In this document: one piece after another, positions 16,593-24,899 of the stretch
Numbering within the stretch: position 1 is the stretch's first letter
How the letters are laid out: each line of letters starts with the position of its first letter
Source: an uncultured SAR324 cluster bacterium
Lineage (GTDB): Bacteria; SAR324; NAC60-12
Reading direction: 5' to 3'
DNA: 43,418 nucleotides
Assembly (NCBI GenBank): GCA_902575715.1
Contig: CACGSI010000006.1
Span: 1 to 43,418 of the forward strand
Translations under genes and position numbers: made by a program
Notes under the pieces: generated by a model
Told to the model about the DNA's origin: nothing
Seen by the model: only the letters and a program-made list of their open reading frames with translations
The model's database searches: none

Positions 16593-18321
16593 ATATTTTT
16601 TTCCCAATAATCACTCAGCAAACAATCATAATTTAATTTCAAGATTCCATGCTGTTTCAGCAAGAGAAGCAATGCTGATGATGACAGCCGCACTGGCAAT
16701 AGGATTAATATGTGGGCTAATAGCTGTAGGGCTTAATCTTAGTGTACATTTTTTGAGTACATATATTATGAAATTAAATTTAGGATGGGCTGCAATATTT
16801 TTCCCAGCATTAGGTGCTGGAATTGCTGTTTTTTTTGTACGCAACTTGATCAATGATATGGATGGACATGGAGTATCGTCAGTTATTAAAGCGATTGCAA
16901 TAAGCTCTGAATCATTAAAAAGAAGAATGATTTTTTCAAGATTTTTCGGAAGCATACTAACTGTTGGGAGTGGAGGATCAACTGGACTCGAAGGACCCAT
17001 TGTCTGTATTGGTGGAGCAATTGGTTCTGTAATGGGTCGCTGGATAAAAATGAATGAGCGCCATAAAAAACTTTTAATAGGATATGGTGCTGCTGGTGCA
17101 GTCGCAGGAATTTTCAATGCACCTCTTACAGGGTTAATTTTCTCTTTAGAAATAATAATAGGAGAATGGACCTTTTTAACCATTTTACCAACTATAATAG
17201 CTGCTGTTTCAGCAACAGAAATAAGTAGACTTATAATGGGTAACAAAATAACTTTTTATCATGAAATTGCTGATTTTTCTGTGACTTCACTTCTAGCCTG
17301 TTTTGTACTAGGCGCTTTATCAGGAATTTTATCAATATTTTTTGTTAAAACTATATTAATTTGGCAAAGATTTTTTTCAAAAATATCATTTTATAGATGG
17401 ATACAAGCTACAATTGGTGGGTTATTTGTGGGTATAATTGGATTATTTATGCCAGAAGTTTTGTCAGAAGGGTATACCATTACCCAATTTTTCTTAACCA
17501 GTAAAATGCAACCTGAAATAATTTTTGTGATTTTATTTGTTTTATTAAAATTTTTAGCATGTGGTATAACTCTTGGGAGTGGAGGCATCGGTGGTGTATT
17601 TGCTCCCAGCTTGGTTATTGGAAGTGGCATTGGATTGGCATTTGGAATGTTTCTCCATATACTACCATTAAACGATATTGCTGATGAATCAGCTTTTGCC
17701 TTAGCTGGTATGGCTGGTATGGTTGCTGGAGTAATGCATGGGCCACTAACTGGAATTTTTTTAGTCATGGAGGTTACTAGAGGGTATTCGATGATTTTAC
17801 CATTAATGCTTACTGCTAGTAGTGCCATGGTAGTAACTTATTTTTTTCAAATAGGTTCTGTTTACACTCAAGATCTAATAAAACAGGGGAATTTAATAAA
17901 ACGTGGAACTGACAGATACTTACTCTTGCATCTAAATATTAAAGATATATTGGATAAAGATTTTTTTACTATTCAAGAGGATTTACTATTAAGACATTTT
18001 ATTGATATTTTCAAAAAATCTAAAAGAAATTATTTCCCTGTATTAAATCAACTTAATCAATGTGTAGGTGTTGTTTTTCTAGATGATATTAGACCACATC
18101 TTTTTGATAAAAACCTTTATGATTTAGTAAGTATGGGTTCCGTGATGCGCGATTTACCGACTATTGAATTAAATGAACCTATAAGTGTTGCTTTAGAAAA
18201 ATTTGAAACATCTAAAGCTTGGTCTTTACCAGTCGTCGAAGAAGGTATTTTCATAGGAATGCTTTCCAAATCTACACTTTTTGATCACTATAGACTTGAA
18301 CTACAAATTCAATCAAATTGA
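16555..18321 (+). CDS. ClC family chloride channel/transporter with C-terminal CBS domains
   Basis: The 588-residue product is a ClC membrane protein with about ten or more hydrophobic segments and two C-terminal CBS domains (about 460-585), which usually bind adenine nucleotides. The anion-pathway motifs are visible: GHGVSSVI (about 104-111), GSGGSTGLEGP with the gating glutamate E146, and GSGGIGGVFAPSL. The first motif lacks the usual Pro-Glu after GHGV, and the second has Leu where GREGP has Arg. The start is uncertain: TTG 16555 overlaps the upstream gene, TTG 16576 is an alternative, and the first ATG (residue 40) would remove the cytoplasmic N-terminal helix. Whether it is a channel or an H+/Cl- exchanger cannot be decided. 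Confidence 0.9.
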   Translation: MTKFKKLLLKIFKYFFPNNHSANNHNLISRFHAVSAREAMLMMTAALAIGLICGLIAVGLNLSVHFLSTYIMKLNLGWAAIFFPALGAGIAVFFVRNLINDMDGHGVSSVIKAIAISSESLKRRMIFSRFFGSILTVGSGGSTGLEGPIVCIGGAIGSVMGRWIKMNERHKKLLIGYGAAGAVAGIFNAPLTGLIFSLEIIIGEWTFLTILPTIIAAVSATEISRLIMGNKITFYHEIADFSVTSLLACFVLGALSGILSIFFVKTILIWQRFFSKISFYRWIQATIGGLFVGIIGLFMPEVLSEGYTITQFFLTSKMQPEIIFVILFVLLKFLACGITLGSGGIGGVFAPSLVIGSGIGLAFGMFLHILPLNDIADESAFALAGMAGMVAGVMHGPLTGIFLVMEVTRGYSMILPLMLTASSAMVVTYFFQIGSVYTQDLIKQGNLIKRGTDRYLLLHLNIKDILDKDFFTIQEDLLLRHFIDIFKKSKRNYFPVLNQLNQCVGVVFLDDIRPHLFDKNLYDLVSMGSVMRDLPTIELNEPISVALEKFETSKAWSLPVVEEGIFIGMLSKSTLFDHYRLELQIQSN

Positions 18322-18399
18322 AAATATTTTACGAAACACTTGAGTTTTTTTTTTGTTAAATTAAGTTAAAAAGGAATTTATTTTTAAAAAACCTATCAT

Positions 18400-18429
18400 A
18401 TTTGTCTATATTTAAATCAAATGACAAAT
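18400..18429. repeat. Inverted repeat upstream of ihfB
   Basis: ATTTGTC (18400-18406) and GACAAAT (18423-18429) form a 7-bp inverted repeat with a 16-nt spacer, 32 nt before the ihfB ATG. Spacing of about two helical turns would suit a dimeric repressor such as an autoregulatory site, but no known operator is recognised and the repeat could be chance. Confidence 0.3.
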
Positions 18430-18461
18430 TTAAAATTAAATAAACTTAAATAGTTTTAGTT

Positions 18462-18743
18462 ATGAATAAATCAGAATTAATTGAAGAATTATCGGAAAGA
18501 ACTGGACATAGTCCAAAATTAACCGACAAAACTGTACGAATATTTTTTGATCGTATAAAAGTGGCACTAAGTGCTGGAGATAAAGTTGAAATTAGGGGGT
18601 TTGGATCATTTACACTTAAAAAATATAAAGGATATTTTGGTAGAAACCCTAAAACTGGGGAAAAAGTGGAAGTAAAACCCAAACAACTTCCGGTTTTTCG
18701 AACAGGGAAAGACTTGAGAAGTCGAGTAAATAAAGTTGACTAA
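18462..18743 (+). CDS. ihfB: Integration host factor subunit beta
   Basis: IHF bends DNA at specific sites and acts in transcription, replication and recombination. The 93-residue protein starts MNKSELIEELSERTG and carries the HU/IHF signature VEIRGFGSFTL, the DNA-minor-groove arm GRNPKTGEKVEVK with its intercalating proline, and VFRTGKDLRSRVN, which matches IHF-beta (FKPGKELRDR) better than IHF-alpha or HU. It is a single gene after the ClC gene, convergent with fliM only 5 nt away. Confidence 0.88.
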   Translation: MNKSELIEELSERTGHSPKLTDKTVRIFFDRIKVALSAGDKVEIRGFGSFTLKKYKGYFGRNPKTGEKVEVKPKQLPVFRTGKDLRSRVNKVD

Positions 18744-18748
18744 ATACA

Positions 18749-19846
18749 TTAAGACTTATCGACTATATCATCTGGTGATGGCTCCGATATCTTATCTTTA
18801 GATTGATCAGAAATGCTATCAGAAGATGTATCGACATATTCCTCATTAGACTTGTCTAGAATATCTTTGAAACGAGGTTGAGGTTCGATAATTTTAGAAA
18901 CTTGGACAGCATGTTTCCCCTTATAAGTCCCTTGCGTACCAAAGAATTTCAATTTATCTTGTACGAAAACTTTCAAAGGTTTATCTTCATCCTGATCTAA
19001 TGTGATTTGATCACCTGATCTCAGAGTAAGAAAGTTTCTCAAAGACATTCGAGATCTTCCAAGAGAAACCTTAATAGTTACAAAAGAATTGCGTAAATTT
19101 TCTTCAATTCTACTAACATTTATTGCATTTACATCATCATCTGAATTTGCTTTTCCTGAATCTATCTGAGTTCTAACAGGATCTAACATAAGATAAGGAA
19201 TACATATACTCATGGTATAAGGGACTCGATTTATTTCAACATCAAAAGTTGTACTAGCTACAACTTCTTGCTGAGGAACTATTGTTACAAATTTTGGATT
19301 AACTTCCATACGCTCAAAATAAGGTTCTAAAGGAGTTAGTGTCTTCCAAGCATTCCCCAAATCATCCAATGCATTATTCACAACTTTTGATAATAACCGA
19401 GTTTCTATACCTGTTAATTCTCGTTTCGGTGGAGGACTCTCAAACCATCCATTACCTCCGAATAACAAATCAATAAGAATATGCACCAAGTGATGCTCAA
19501 AAACAAATAAAGCATGACCTTGTAGAGGTTTTATCCCAAAAATACTTAAAGAGGCAGGTGTTGATATAGCACCTAAATAGTCCTTAAAGCTTACTAATTC
19601 TGTTGATCGTCTTGTTATTGTAGCAGGTCGTCTTATCAAGTGAGAAAATGTTTGAGCATAAGTACGAGCAAATCTATCATATACAGCCTCTAAACCAGGC
19701 ATTCGGCCTCTAAGAACAGGAGTTTGGTTTCCTAATTCATAAGGCAACACTTCTTTATCTTTGCTTTTTTCAGGATCTAGTCTAATATTCTGATCATCAG
19801 CAATTTTTTTTAATATTGCATTTAATTCTTTTTTTGAATGAGCCAT
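18749..19846 (-). CDS. fliM: Flagellar motor switch protein FliM
   Basis: FliM forms the middle of the flagellar C-ring and binds phosphorylated CheY to switch rotation. The 365-residue product (start MAHSKKELNAIL) shows the FliM core: LRGRMPGLEAVYDRFAR, the YLGAISTPASLSIF region, FVFEHHLVHILIDLLFGG, and the C-terminal SpoA domain (about 250-330; SLGRSRMSLRNFLTLRSGDQI). The N-terminal CheY-binding motif, normally LSQxEIDALL, is reduced to KKELNAIL. About 40 Ser/Asp/Glu-rich residues extend beyond the SpoA domain, longer than usual. A longer start at 19909 would run into the divergent Nudix gene, so 19846 is preferred. No other flagellar gene is in the window. Confidence 0.92.
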   Translation of the reverse strand: MAHSKKELNAILKKIADDQNIRLDPEKSKDKEVLPYELGNQTPVLRGRMPGLEAVYDRFARTYAQTFSHLIRRPATITRRSTELVSFKDYLGAISTPASLSIFGIKPLQGHALFVFEHHLVHILIDLLFGGNGWFESPPPKRELTGIETRLLSKVVNNALDDLGNAWKTLTPLEPYFERMEVNPKFVTIVPQQEVVASTTFDVEINRVPYTMSICIPYLMLDPVRTQIDSGKANSDDDVNAINVSRIEENLRNSFVTIKVSLGRSRMSLRNFLTLRSGDQITLDQDEDKPLKVFVQDKLKFFGTQGTYKGKHAVQVSKIIEPQPRFKDILDKSNEEYVDTSSDSISDQSKDKISEPSPDDIVDKS

Positions 19847-19862
19847 TTTTATTAAATATTTT

Positions 19863-20324
19863 ATGAAATTAGGAGTTCTAATATACCTCGAAGACAAAAA
19901 AGAACGCATTTTAATGATTCATCGAGAAAAAGATGATGAACACAAAGGACTTTGGTTAGCTCCCGGTGGTAAAGTAGAGTCTAACGAAACACCAATTGAA
20001 ACTGCCATAAGAGAAATGGAAGAAGAAACTGGTCTTTTAATCGTAAACCCAGAAATGAAGGCCGTTCTTACGTTCCCTGACAATGGCGATTCTCCTTTTG
20101 GAGATGAATGGCACGTTTTTGTATTTTATTCAAAAAAATATTCCGGTATACTTACATCGGATTGTCCTGAGGGACGCTTAGAATGGATCCCAAAACGAGA
20201 ACTTAACAAACTTCCAACATGGGAAGGAGACCATATATTTAATTCCAAGATACTTGAACCAGGATTCTTTTCAGCTAAATTTGTTTATTCCGGCAAAAAA
20301 CTCATTTACCATACAATTTTTTAG
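19863..20324 (+). CDS. Nudix hydrolase (MutT/MTH1-like)
   Basis: A 153-residue Nudix hydrolase. The 23-residue Nudix box is complete: GGKVESNE, then AIREMEEETGL, with the metal-binding REMEEE. LWLAPGGKVE and the DEWHVFVFYSKKYSG region resemble MutT/MTH1-type 8-oxo-dGTP diphosphatases, which cleanse oxidised nucleotides, but the substrate cannot be told from sequence alone. The gene is head-to-head with fliM, only 16 nt between start codons, so its promoter must lie within the 5' part of fliM or very close to the ATG. Confidence 0.85.
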   Translation: MKLGVLIYLEDKKERILMIHREKDDEHKGLWLAPGGKVESNETPIETAIREMEEETGLLIVNPEMKAVLTFPDNGDSPFGDEWHVFVFYSKKYSGILTSDCPEGRLEWIPKRELNKLPTWEGDHIFNSKILEPGFFSAKFVYSGKKLIYHTIF

Positions 20325-20347
20325 TCCACCCTTAGATTGTAATTTCT

Positions 20348-20692
20348 ATGATTTTTAAATGCAAGGCAAGACGACTTTTTTATCAGATTAAATCAAAACA
20401 GTTAAAAATTTTGTTATTTTTTATTCTAATTCAATTTTTCATAGGATGTAATGTGCATATTAGATATCCTTCTGAGTATCCTTCAAAAATAAAAATTTCA
20501 TATGAAGAAGACTATTGGTTTTGGGGAATAATAGGTGAAAAAACCTATGAAGTTTACAACATTTGTAATGGTGGTAGAGTTTATGAATTAAGAATAGGAA
20601 CTACAAATTTACAAAAAACATTTACAATCTTGTCTTTAGGAATTTTTTCACCAAGAACCACTACTATTGTATGCTCTATTAGAGGCGAATAA
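20348..20692 (+). CDS. Bor family lipoprotein
   Basis: A 114-residue probable outer-membrane lipoprotein. A basic start (CKARRLFYQIKSKQLK) is followed by a hydrophobic helix and a lipobox FFIGC, with the lipidated cysteine at about residue 34. The mature part matches phage lambda Bor in pattern: a short strand region, YEVYNICNGG, a Thr/Gln-containing segment, LSLGIFSPRTTTIVCS (Bor has LGIYTP then VYCS). The two later cysteines probably form a disulfide. In lambda, Bor is a surface lipoprotein linked to serum resistance; here the role is unknown. It follows the Nudix gene by 23 nt, and no other phage gene is near. Confidence 0.7.
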   Translation: MIFKCKARRLFYQIKSKQLKILLFFILIQFFIGCNVHIRYPSEYPSKIKISYEEDYWFWGIIGEKTYEVYNICNGGRVYELRIGTTNLQKTFTILSLGIFSPRTTTIVCSIRGE

Positions 20693-20782
20693 ATATATAA
20701 AAGAAAAATTTTAAAATATTTTTAATTTTATCTTCAAAAATTAAAATCAAATTGAAATTAAATTATAATTTTTAGGCATAAT

Positions 20783-22330
20783 TTGAAACGAAAAACTCGT
20801 TCTGGAGGACGACTGTCTAATATAACCAAAAGAACTGCATCAATTTTAAATCAGAGTTCTTGGCGCCTCCCAATTAATAAAGATAGACCCATTGAACCTC
20901 TATCAGAGGAGGGTGTTCAAGCTATCCACGAGGGTGCCATGAAAATCTTGGAAGATATTGGCATTGAATTCCTCAATAAAGAAGCTCAAAATATTTTTAG
21001 TAAGGCAGGTTGCAAAGTAAGGGGTAGTAACGTTAAAATGGACCGAAATTGGGTTATGGAAATGGTTCGTAAAGCACCAGCTCAATTTTCAATCACCCCA
21101 AGAAATAAAAAAAATCAAATTTTAGTTGGAGGGGATCATATACTTTTTGGAAATGTTTCTTCTCCCCCTAACTATTATGACATTGATATTGGGAAAAAAA
21201 TCCCCGGGACCAGAAAACTTTGTGCAAATCTCATAAAGCTTTCACAATATTTCAATTGCATTCATTTGATAGGAGGGTATCCAGTGGAACCACTAGATAT
21301 TCATCCATCAATAAGACATTTGGATGTACTCTTTGATCAACTTACACTCACTGATAAAGTTTGCCATGCCTATTCCCTTGGAAAAGAAAGGGTAGAAGAT
21401 GTAATGGAAATGGTTAAGATTGCTGGAGGTTTTAGTGAAGAAGATTTTCAATCAAAACCCCATATGTTTACTAATATCAATTCTACTTCCCCACTGAAGC
21501 ATGATGATCCTATGATAGATGGGAGTTTAAGATTAATTCGTAGAGGTCAAGCAGTTGTAGTCACTCCTTTCACATTGGCTGGAGCGATGGCTCCTGTGAC
21601 TATTTCTGGAGCTACTACTCTGTCTATTGCTGAAGCCCTATCTGCTATAGCACTGTTCCAGTATATTAGACCAGGCTGTTGTTGTGTATTAGGTACTTTT
21701 ACCTCAAATGTTGATATGAAATCGGGTGCTCCTGCTTTTGGAACACCTGAATATATGAGAGCTACTCAAATTTCAGGTCAAATGGCTAGGTTTTATAATT
21801 TACCATTACGTTCATCCGGAGTGTGTTCTGCTAATATTCCTGATGGACAATCGGTTTGGGAAACCTCAAATTCTTTGTGGTCTGCGGTTCAATCAGGTAC
21901 AAATATAGTATATCATGCCGCAGGATGGCTTGAAGGTGGGTTAATTGCAAGTCCTGAAAAATTCATAATGGATTGCGAAATATTACAAATGATTCAGCGT
22001 TATATGGAATCAAGTATTTGGGATACCAATTCTGAGTCAATTGCTTTAGAAGCTATAAAAGAAGTTGGAGATCAAGGTCATTATTTCGGGATTCAACACA
22101 CTCAAAAGAGATATGAAAAAGCTTTCTATGAGCCATTTTTAAGTAATTGGCAAAATTTTGAAGCTTGGCAGGCTGATGGTGGAATATGGACTTCAAAAAG
22201 AGCAAATAAAATCTTTAAAAATATAATTGACAAATTTGAACCTCCTCCAATATCTGAAGATAATCTTGAAGCGCTTAATGATTTTGTTCATAGACGTAAA
22301 AAAGAAGGTGGTGCTCCAACCGATTTTTAG
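20783..22330 (+). CDS. Trimethylamine methyltransferase family protein (MttB-like, non-pyrrolysine), copy 1
   Basis: MttB-superfamily enzymes transfer a methyl group from a quaternary or tertiary amine to the cobalt of a corrinoid protein. Archaeal MttB needs pyrrolysine, while the large non-Pyl branch (for example MtgB, which uses glycine betaine) does not. This 515-residue frame has no in-frame amber codon, so it is of the non-Pyl kind. It shows the family's start (RSGGR, then EGVQAIHEGAMKILEDIGIEF), the GYPVEP region, NINSTSPLKHDDPMIDG, and the glycine-rich PDGQSVWETSNSLWSAVQSG. The start is a TTG with AGG upstream. It is paired with a DMGDH-like gene 43 nt downstream. Substrate is probably glycine betaine or another N-methylated osmolyte (inference). 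Confidence 0.88.
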   Translation: MKRKTRSGGRLSNITKRTASILNQSSWRLPINKDRPIEPLSEEGVQAIHEGAMKILEDIGIEFLNKEAQNIFSKAGCKVRGSNVKMDRNWVMEMVRKAPAQFSITPRNKKNQILVGGDHILFGNVSSPPNYYDIDIGKKIPGTRKLCANLIKLSQYFNCIHLIGGYPVEPLDIHPSIRHLDVLFDQLTLTDKVCHAYSLGKERVEDVMEMVKIAGGFSEEDFQSKPHMFTNINSTSPLKHDDPMIDGSLRLIRRGQAVVVTPFTLAGAMAPVTISGATTLSIAEALSAIALFQYIRPGCCCVLGTFTSNVDMKSGAPAFGTPEYMRATQISGQMARFYNLPLRSSGVCSANIPDGQSVWETSNSLWSAVQSGTNIVYHAAGWLEGGLIASPEKFIMDCEILQMIQRYMESSIWDTNSESIALEAIKEVGDQGHYFGIQHTQKRYEKAFYEPFLSNWQNFEAWQADGGIWTSKRANKIFKNIIDKFEPPPISEDNLEALNDFVHRRKKEGGAPTDF

Positions 22331-22373
22331 AGTTTTAAAAAAGTAACTATTAAATTTTTTTTTAAATTTTTTA

Positions 22374-24800
22374 ATGAAAACACATACAGAAGTATTAGTA
22401 ATTGGTGGTGGAGTGGTTGGTTGTAGCGTTCTATATCATCTTACAAAAATAGGTTGTAAAGATGTAATCTTATTGGAAAGGTCTGAGTTAACTTCAGGTT
22501 CTACATGGCATGCTGCTGGTGGAATACATACTATAAATGGAGACCCTAATGTTGCTAAATTACAAAAATACACTATTGATCTTTATAAGGAAATTGAAGC
22601 AATATCCGGACAAGAAATTGGATTACATATGACAGGTGGGGTAATGTTAGCTGCAACTAAAGAACGATTCGACTGGTTAAAAAGTATTAATAATAAAGGT
22701 AAATATCTAGATATGGAAACAGAGATTATTTCATCCAAAGAAGCATCAAAAATAATGCCTCTTATTAACCCAGATCATTTTGTTGGAGCTTTGTATGATC
22801 CAATGGAAGGTCATCTAGACCCTTACGGAACAACATGGGCATATGCAAAAGCAGCAAAAAAACAGGGGGCTGAAATATATCAAAATCAAATAGTTAAGAA
22901 TATTTTGATCGATCCAAAAGGAGGATGGAATATAATCTTAGAAAAAGAAAAAATACATGCCGAACATGTAGTAAATGCAGGAGGTTTATGGGCTAGAGAA
23001 GTTGGGCGTATGATCGGATTAGAATTACCAATTTTAGCAATGGAACACATGTATTTAATAACTGATGAAATGTTAGAAATTATTTCTTTTAATGAAGAAA
23101 AAGGTCATCAGATGCCTCAAGCAATGGATTTTGACGGAGAATTATACCTTCGCCAAGAACAAAATGGGATGCTGATGGGGACATATGAAAAAAATTGCAA
23201 ACCATGGTCACCAAAGGTAACACCATGGGATTTTGGCCAAAATTTATTGCCTCCAGATATTGACAGAATAAGCCCTTCTCTTGATATTGGATTTAAACAT
23301 TTTCCAGCTTTTGAAAATGCTAGTATCAAGAAAATTGTTAACGGACCGTTTACTTTTGCTCCAGACGGCAACCCAATAATAGGTCCAGTAAGAGGATTAC
23401 CTGGTTTTTGGTGCGCTTGTGGTGTCATGGCTGGATTCAGTCAAGGTGGAGGAGTAGGACTAGCTCTAGCAAATTGGATAATAAATGGTGACCCTGGATT
23501 TGATGTATGGGGAATGGATGTAAGTCGTTTTGGTGATTGGGCTACTTTATCTTACACTAACGCTAAGGTAAGAGAAAATTATTCCCGTAGATTTTCAATT
23601 CGTTATCCTAATGAGGAGCTTCCAGCAGGTAGACCATTAAAAACGACTCCTGTTTACGAAAAAATGAAAAATAATGGTGCACAGATGGGCAGTTCTTTTG
23701 GACTCGAAGTCCCTCTTTGGTTTGCACCTGAAGGAGTTAGTGATGAATTCTCATGGTACCGTTCTAACGATTTCAAGTACGTCGCTGAGGAAACACTTTC
23801 AGTTAGAAATAGTATAGGATTGATAGAAATATCTAATTTCGCGAAGTATTCTATTGAAGGAAAAGATGCATCCAGGTGGTTAGATAAAATTTTAGCTTCA
23901 GCTTTACCCAGTACTGGAAGAATGAAAATTTCTCCTATGTTAAATAATAATGGAAAAATAATAGGAGACTTCACACTTTCAAATTTAGGCAATAATAAAT
24001 ACTTTTTAGCCGGTTCTGGTATAGCAGAAGAATATCATATGCGATGGTTTAAAGAACATATTAATGGATTCAATAATGTAGAAATTTTTTCCTATGGGAA
24101 TGAATTGTTGGGATTTTCTATTGCTGGCCCAAAATCCAGAAAATTACTAGATTTAGTGACAGATACAGACGTATCTCATGAAAAATTCAGATTTATGGAG
24201 ATTAAAGAAATTGATGTTGGAATGGCACCTTGTATAGTTAGTAGAGTAAGTTATACTGGCGATCTTGGTTATGAAATTTGGATGAAAGCTGATTATCAAA
24301 ATTATGTATTTGATCTTTTGTTAAATGAAGGTAAGCGCTTCGGAATAAAACTTTTTGGTTTAAGGGCTTTAAATTCTTTAAGGTTAGAAAAAAATTATGG
24401 TTCGTGGACAAGAGAGTATAGGCCTATTTACGGACCTTTTGAAGCTGAATTGGGGAAATTTATTTCTTTAGAAAAAAAAGCTGACTTTATTGGGAAAAAT
24501 CAGGCTATTCGAGAAAAAGAACTAGGTTGTAATTTGCGTTTGCGCACATTCATTGTTGATGCAAAAAATATAGATGTGATTGGAGACGAACCTATCTGGT
24601 TTTCAAACAAAGTTATAGGTTGGGTCACATCCGGAGGATACGCTCATAATGCAAATGTTTCCGTTGCAATGGGATATATACCAAATGAAATTTCGAATGA
24701 AATAGATGGTTGGTCCATTGGTATTCTTGGAGAAAAATTTAATGCAAAAATGCAAAAAATACCTCTTTTTGATCCTAATGGAGAAATTATACGGAGATAA
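22374..24800 (+). CDS. Dimethylglycine/sarcosine dehydrogenase-like FAD-GcvT oxidoreductase, copy 1
   Basis: An 808-residue two-part enzyme. Residues 1-430 form a DAO-type FAD domain with GGGVVGCSVLYHL near the start and SGSTWHAAG, where H46 aligns with the histidine that carries covalent FAD in mammalian dimethylglycine dehydrogenase. Residues of about 440-800 are an FAO-M segment plus GcvT and GcvT-C domains, which bind tetrahydrofolate and capture the released methyl as methylene-THF. The expected activity is oxidative N-demethylation of dimethylglycine or sarcosine, passing electrons to ETF. It forms a pair with mttB copy 1 and is followed by the Rieske gene, which fits stepwise demethylation of a betaine. 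The exact substrate is not resolved. Confidence 0.88.
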   Translation: MKTHTEVLVIGGGVVGCSVLYHLTKIGCKDVILLERSELTSGSTWHAAGGIHTINGDPNVAKLQKYTIDLYKEIEAISGQEIGLHMTGGVMLAATKERFDWLKSINNKGKYLDMETEIISSKEASKIMPLINPDHFVGALYDPMEGHLDPYGTTWAYAKAAKKQGAEIYQNQIVKNILIDPKGGWNIILEKEKIHAEHVVNAGGLWAREVGRMIGLELPILAMEHMYLITDEMLEIISFNEEKGHQMPQAMDFDGELYLRQEQNGMLMGTYEKNCKPWSPKVTPWDFGQNLLPPDIDRISPSLDIGFKHFPAFENASIKKIVNGPFTFAPDGNPIIGPVRGLPGFWCACGVMAGFSQGGGVGLALANWIINGDPGFDVWGMDVSRFGDWATLSYTNAKVRENYSRRFSIRYPNEELPAGRPLKTTPVYEKMKNNGAQMGSSFGLEVPLWFAPEGVSDEFSWYRSNDFKYVAEETLSVRNSIGLIEISNFAKYSIEGKDASRWLDKILASALPSTGRMKISPMLNNNGKIIGDFTLSNLGNNKYFLAGSGIAEEYHMRWFKEHINGFNNVEIFSYGNELLGFSIAGPKSRKLLDLVTDTDVSHEKFRFMEIKEIDVGMAPCIVSRVSYTGDLGYEIWMKADYQNYVFDLLLNEGKRFGIKLFGLRALNSLRLEKNYGSWTREYRPIYGPFEAELGKFISLEKKADFIGKNQAIREKELGCNLRLRTFIVDAKNIDVIGDEPIWFSNKVIGWVTSGGYAHNANVSVAMGYIPNEISNEIDGWSIGILGEKFNAKMQKIPLFDPNGEIIRR

Positions 24801-24899
24801 TTTTTTAACATCCATATTAATTAAATAATTTTTCATTAGTAATTTATAAAATATTTTTTAAGTATTTTCAAATGTCTTAAAATTATTAATAAGATTTTT

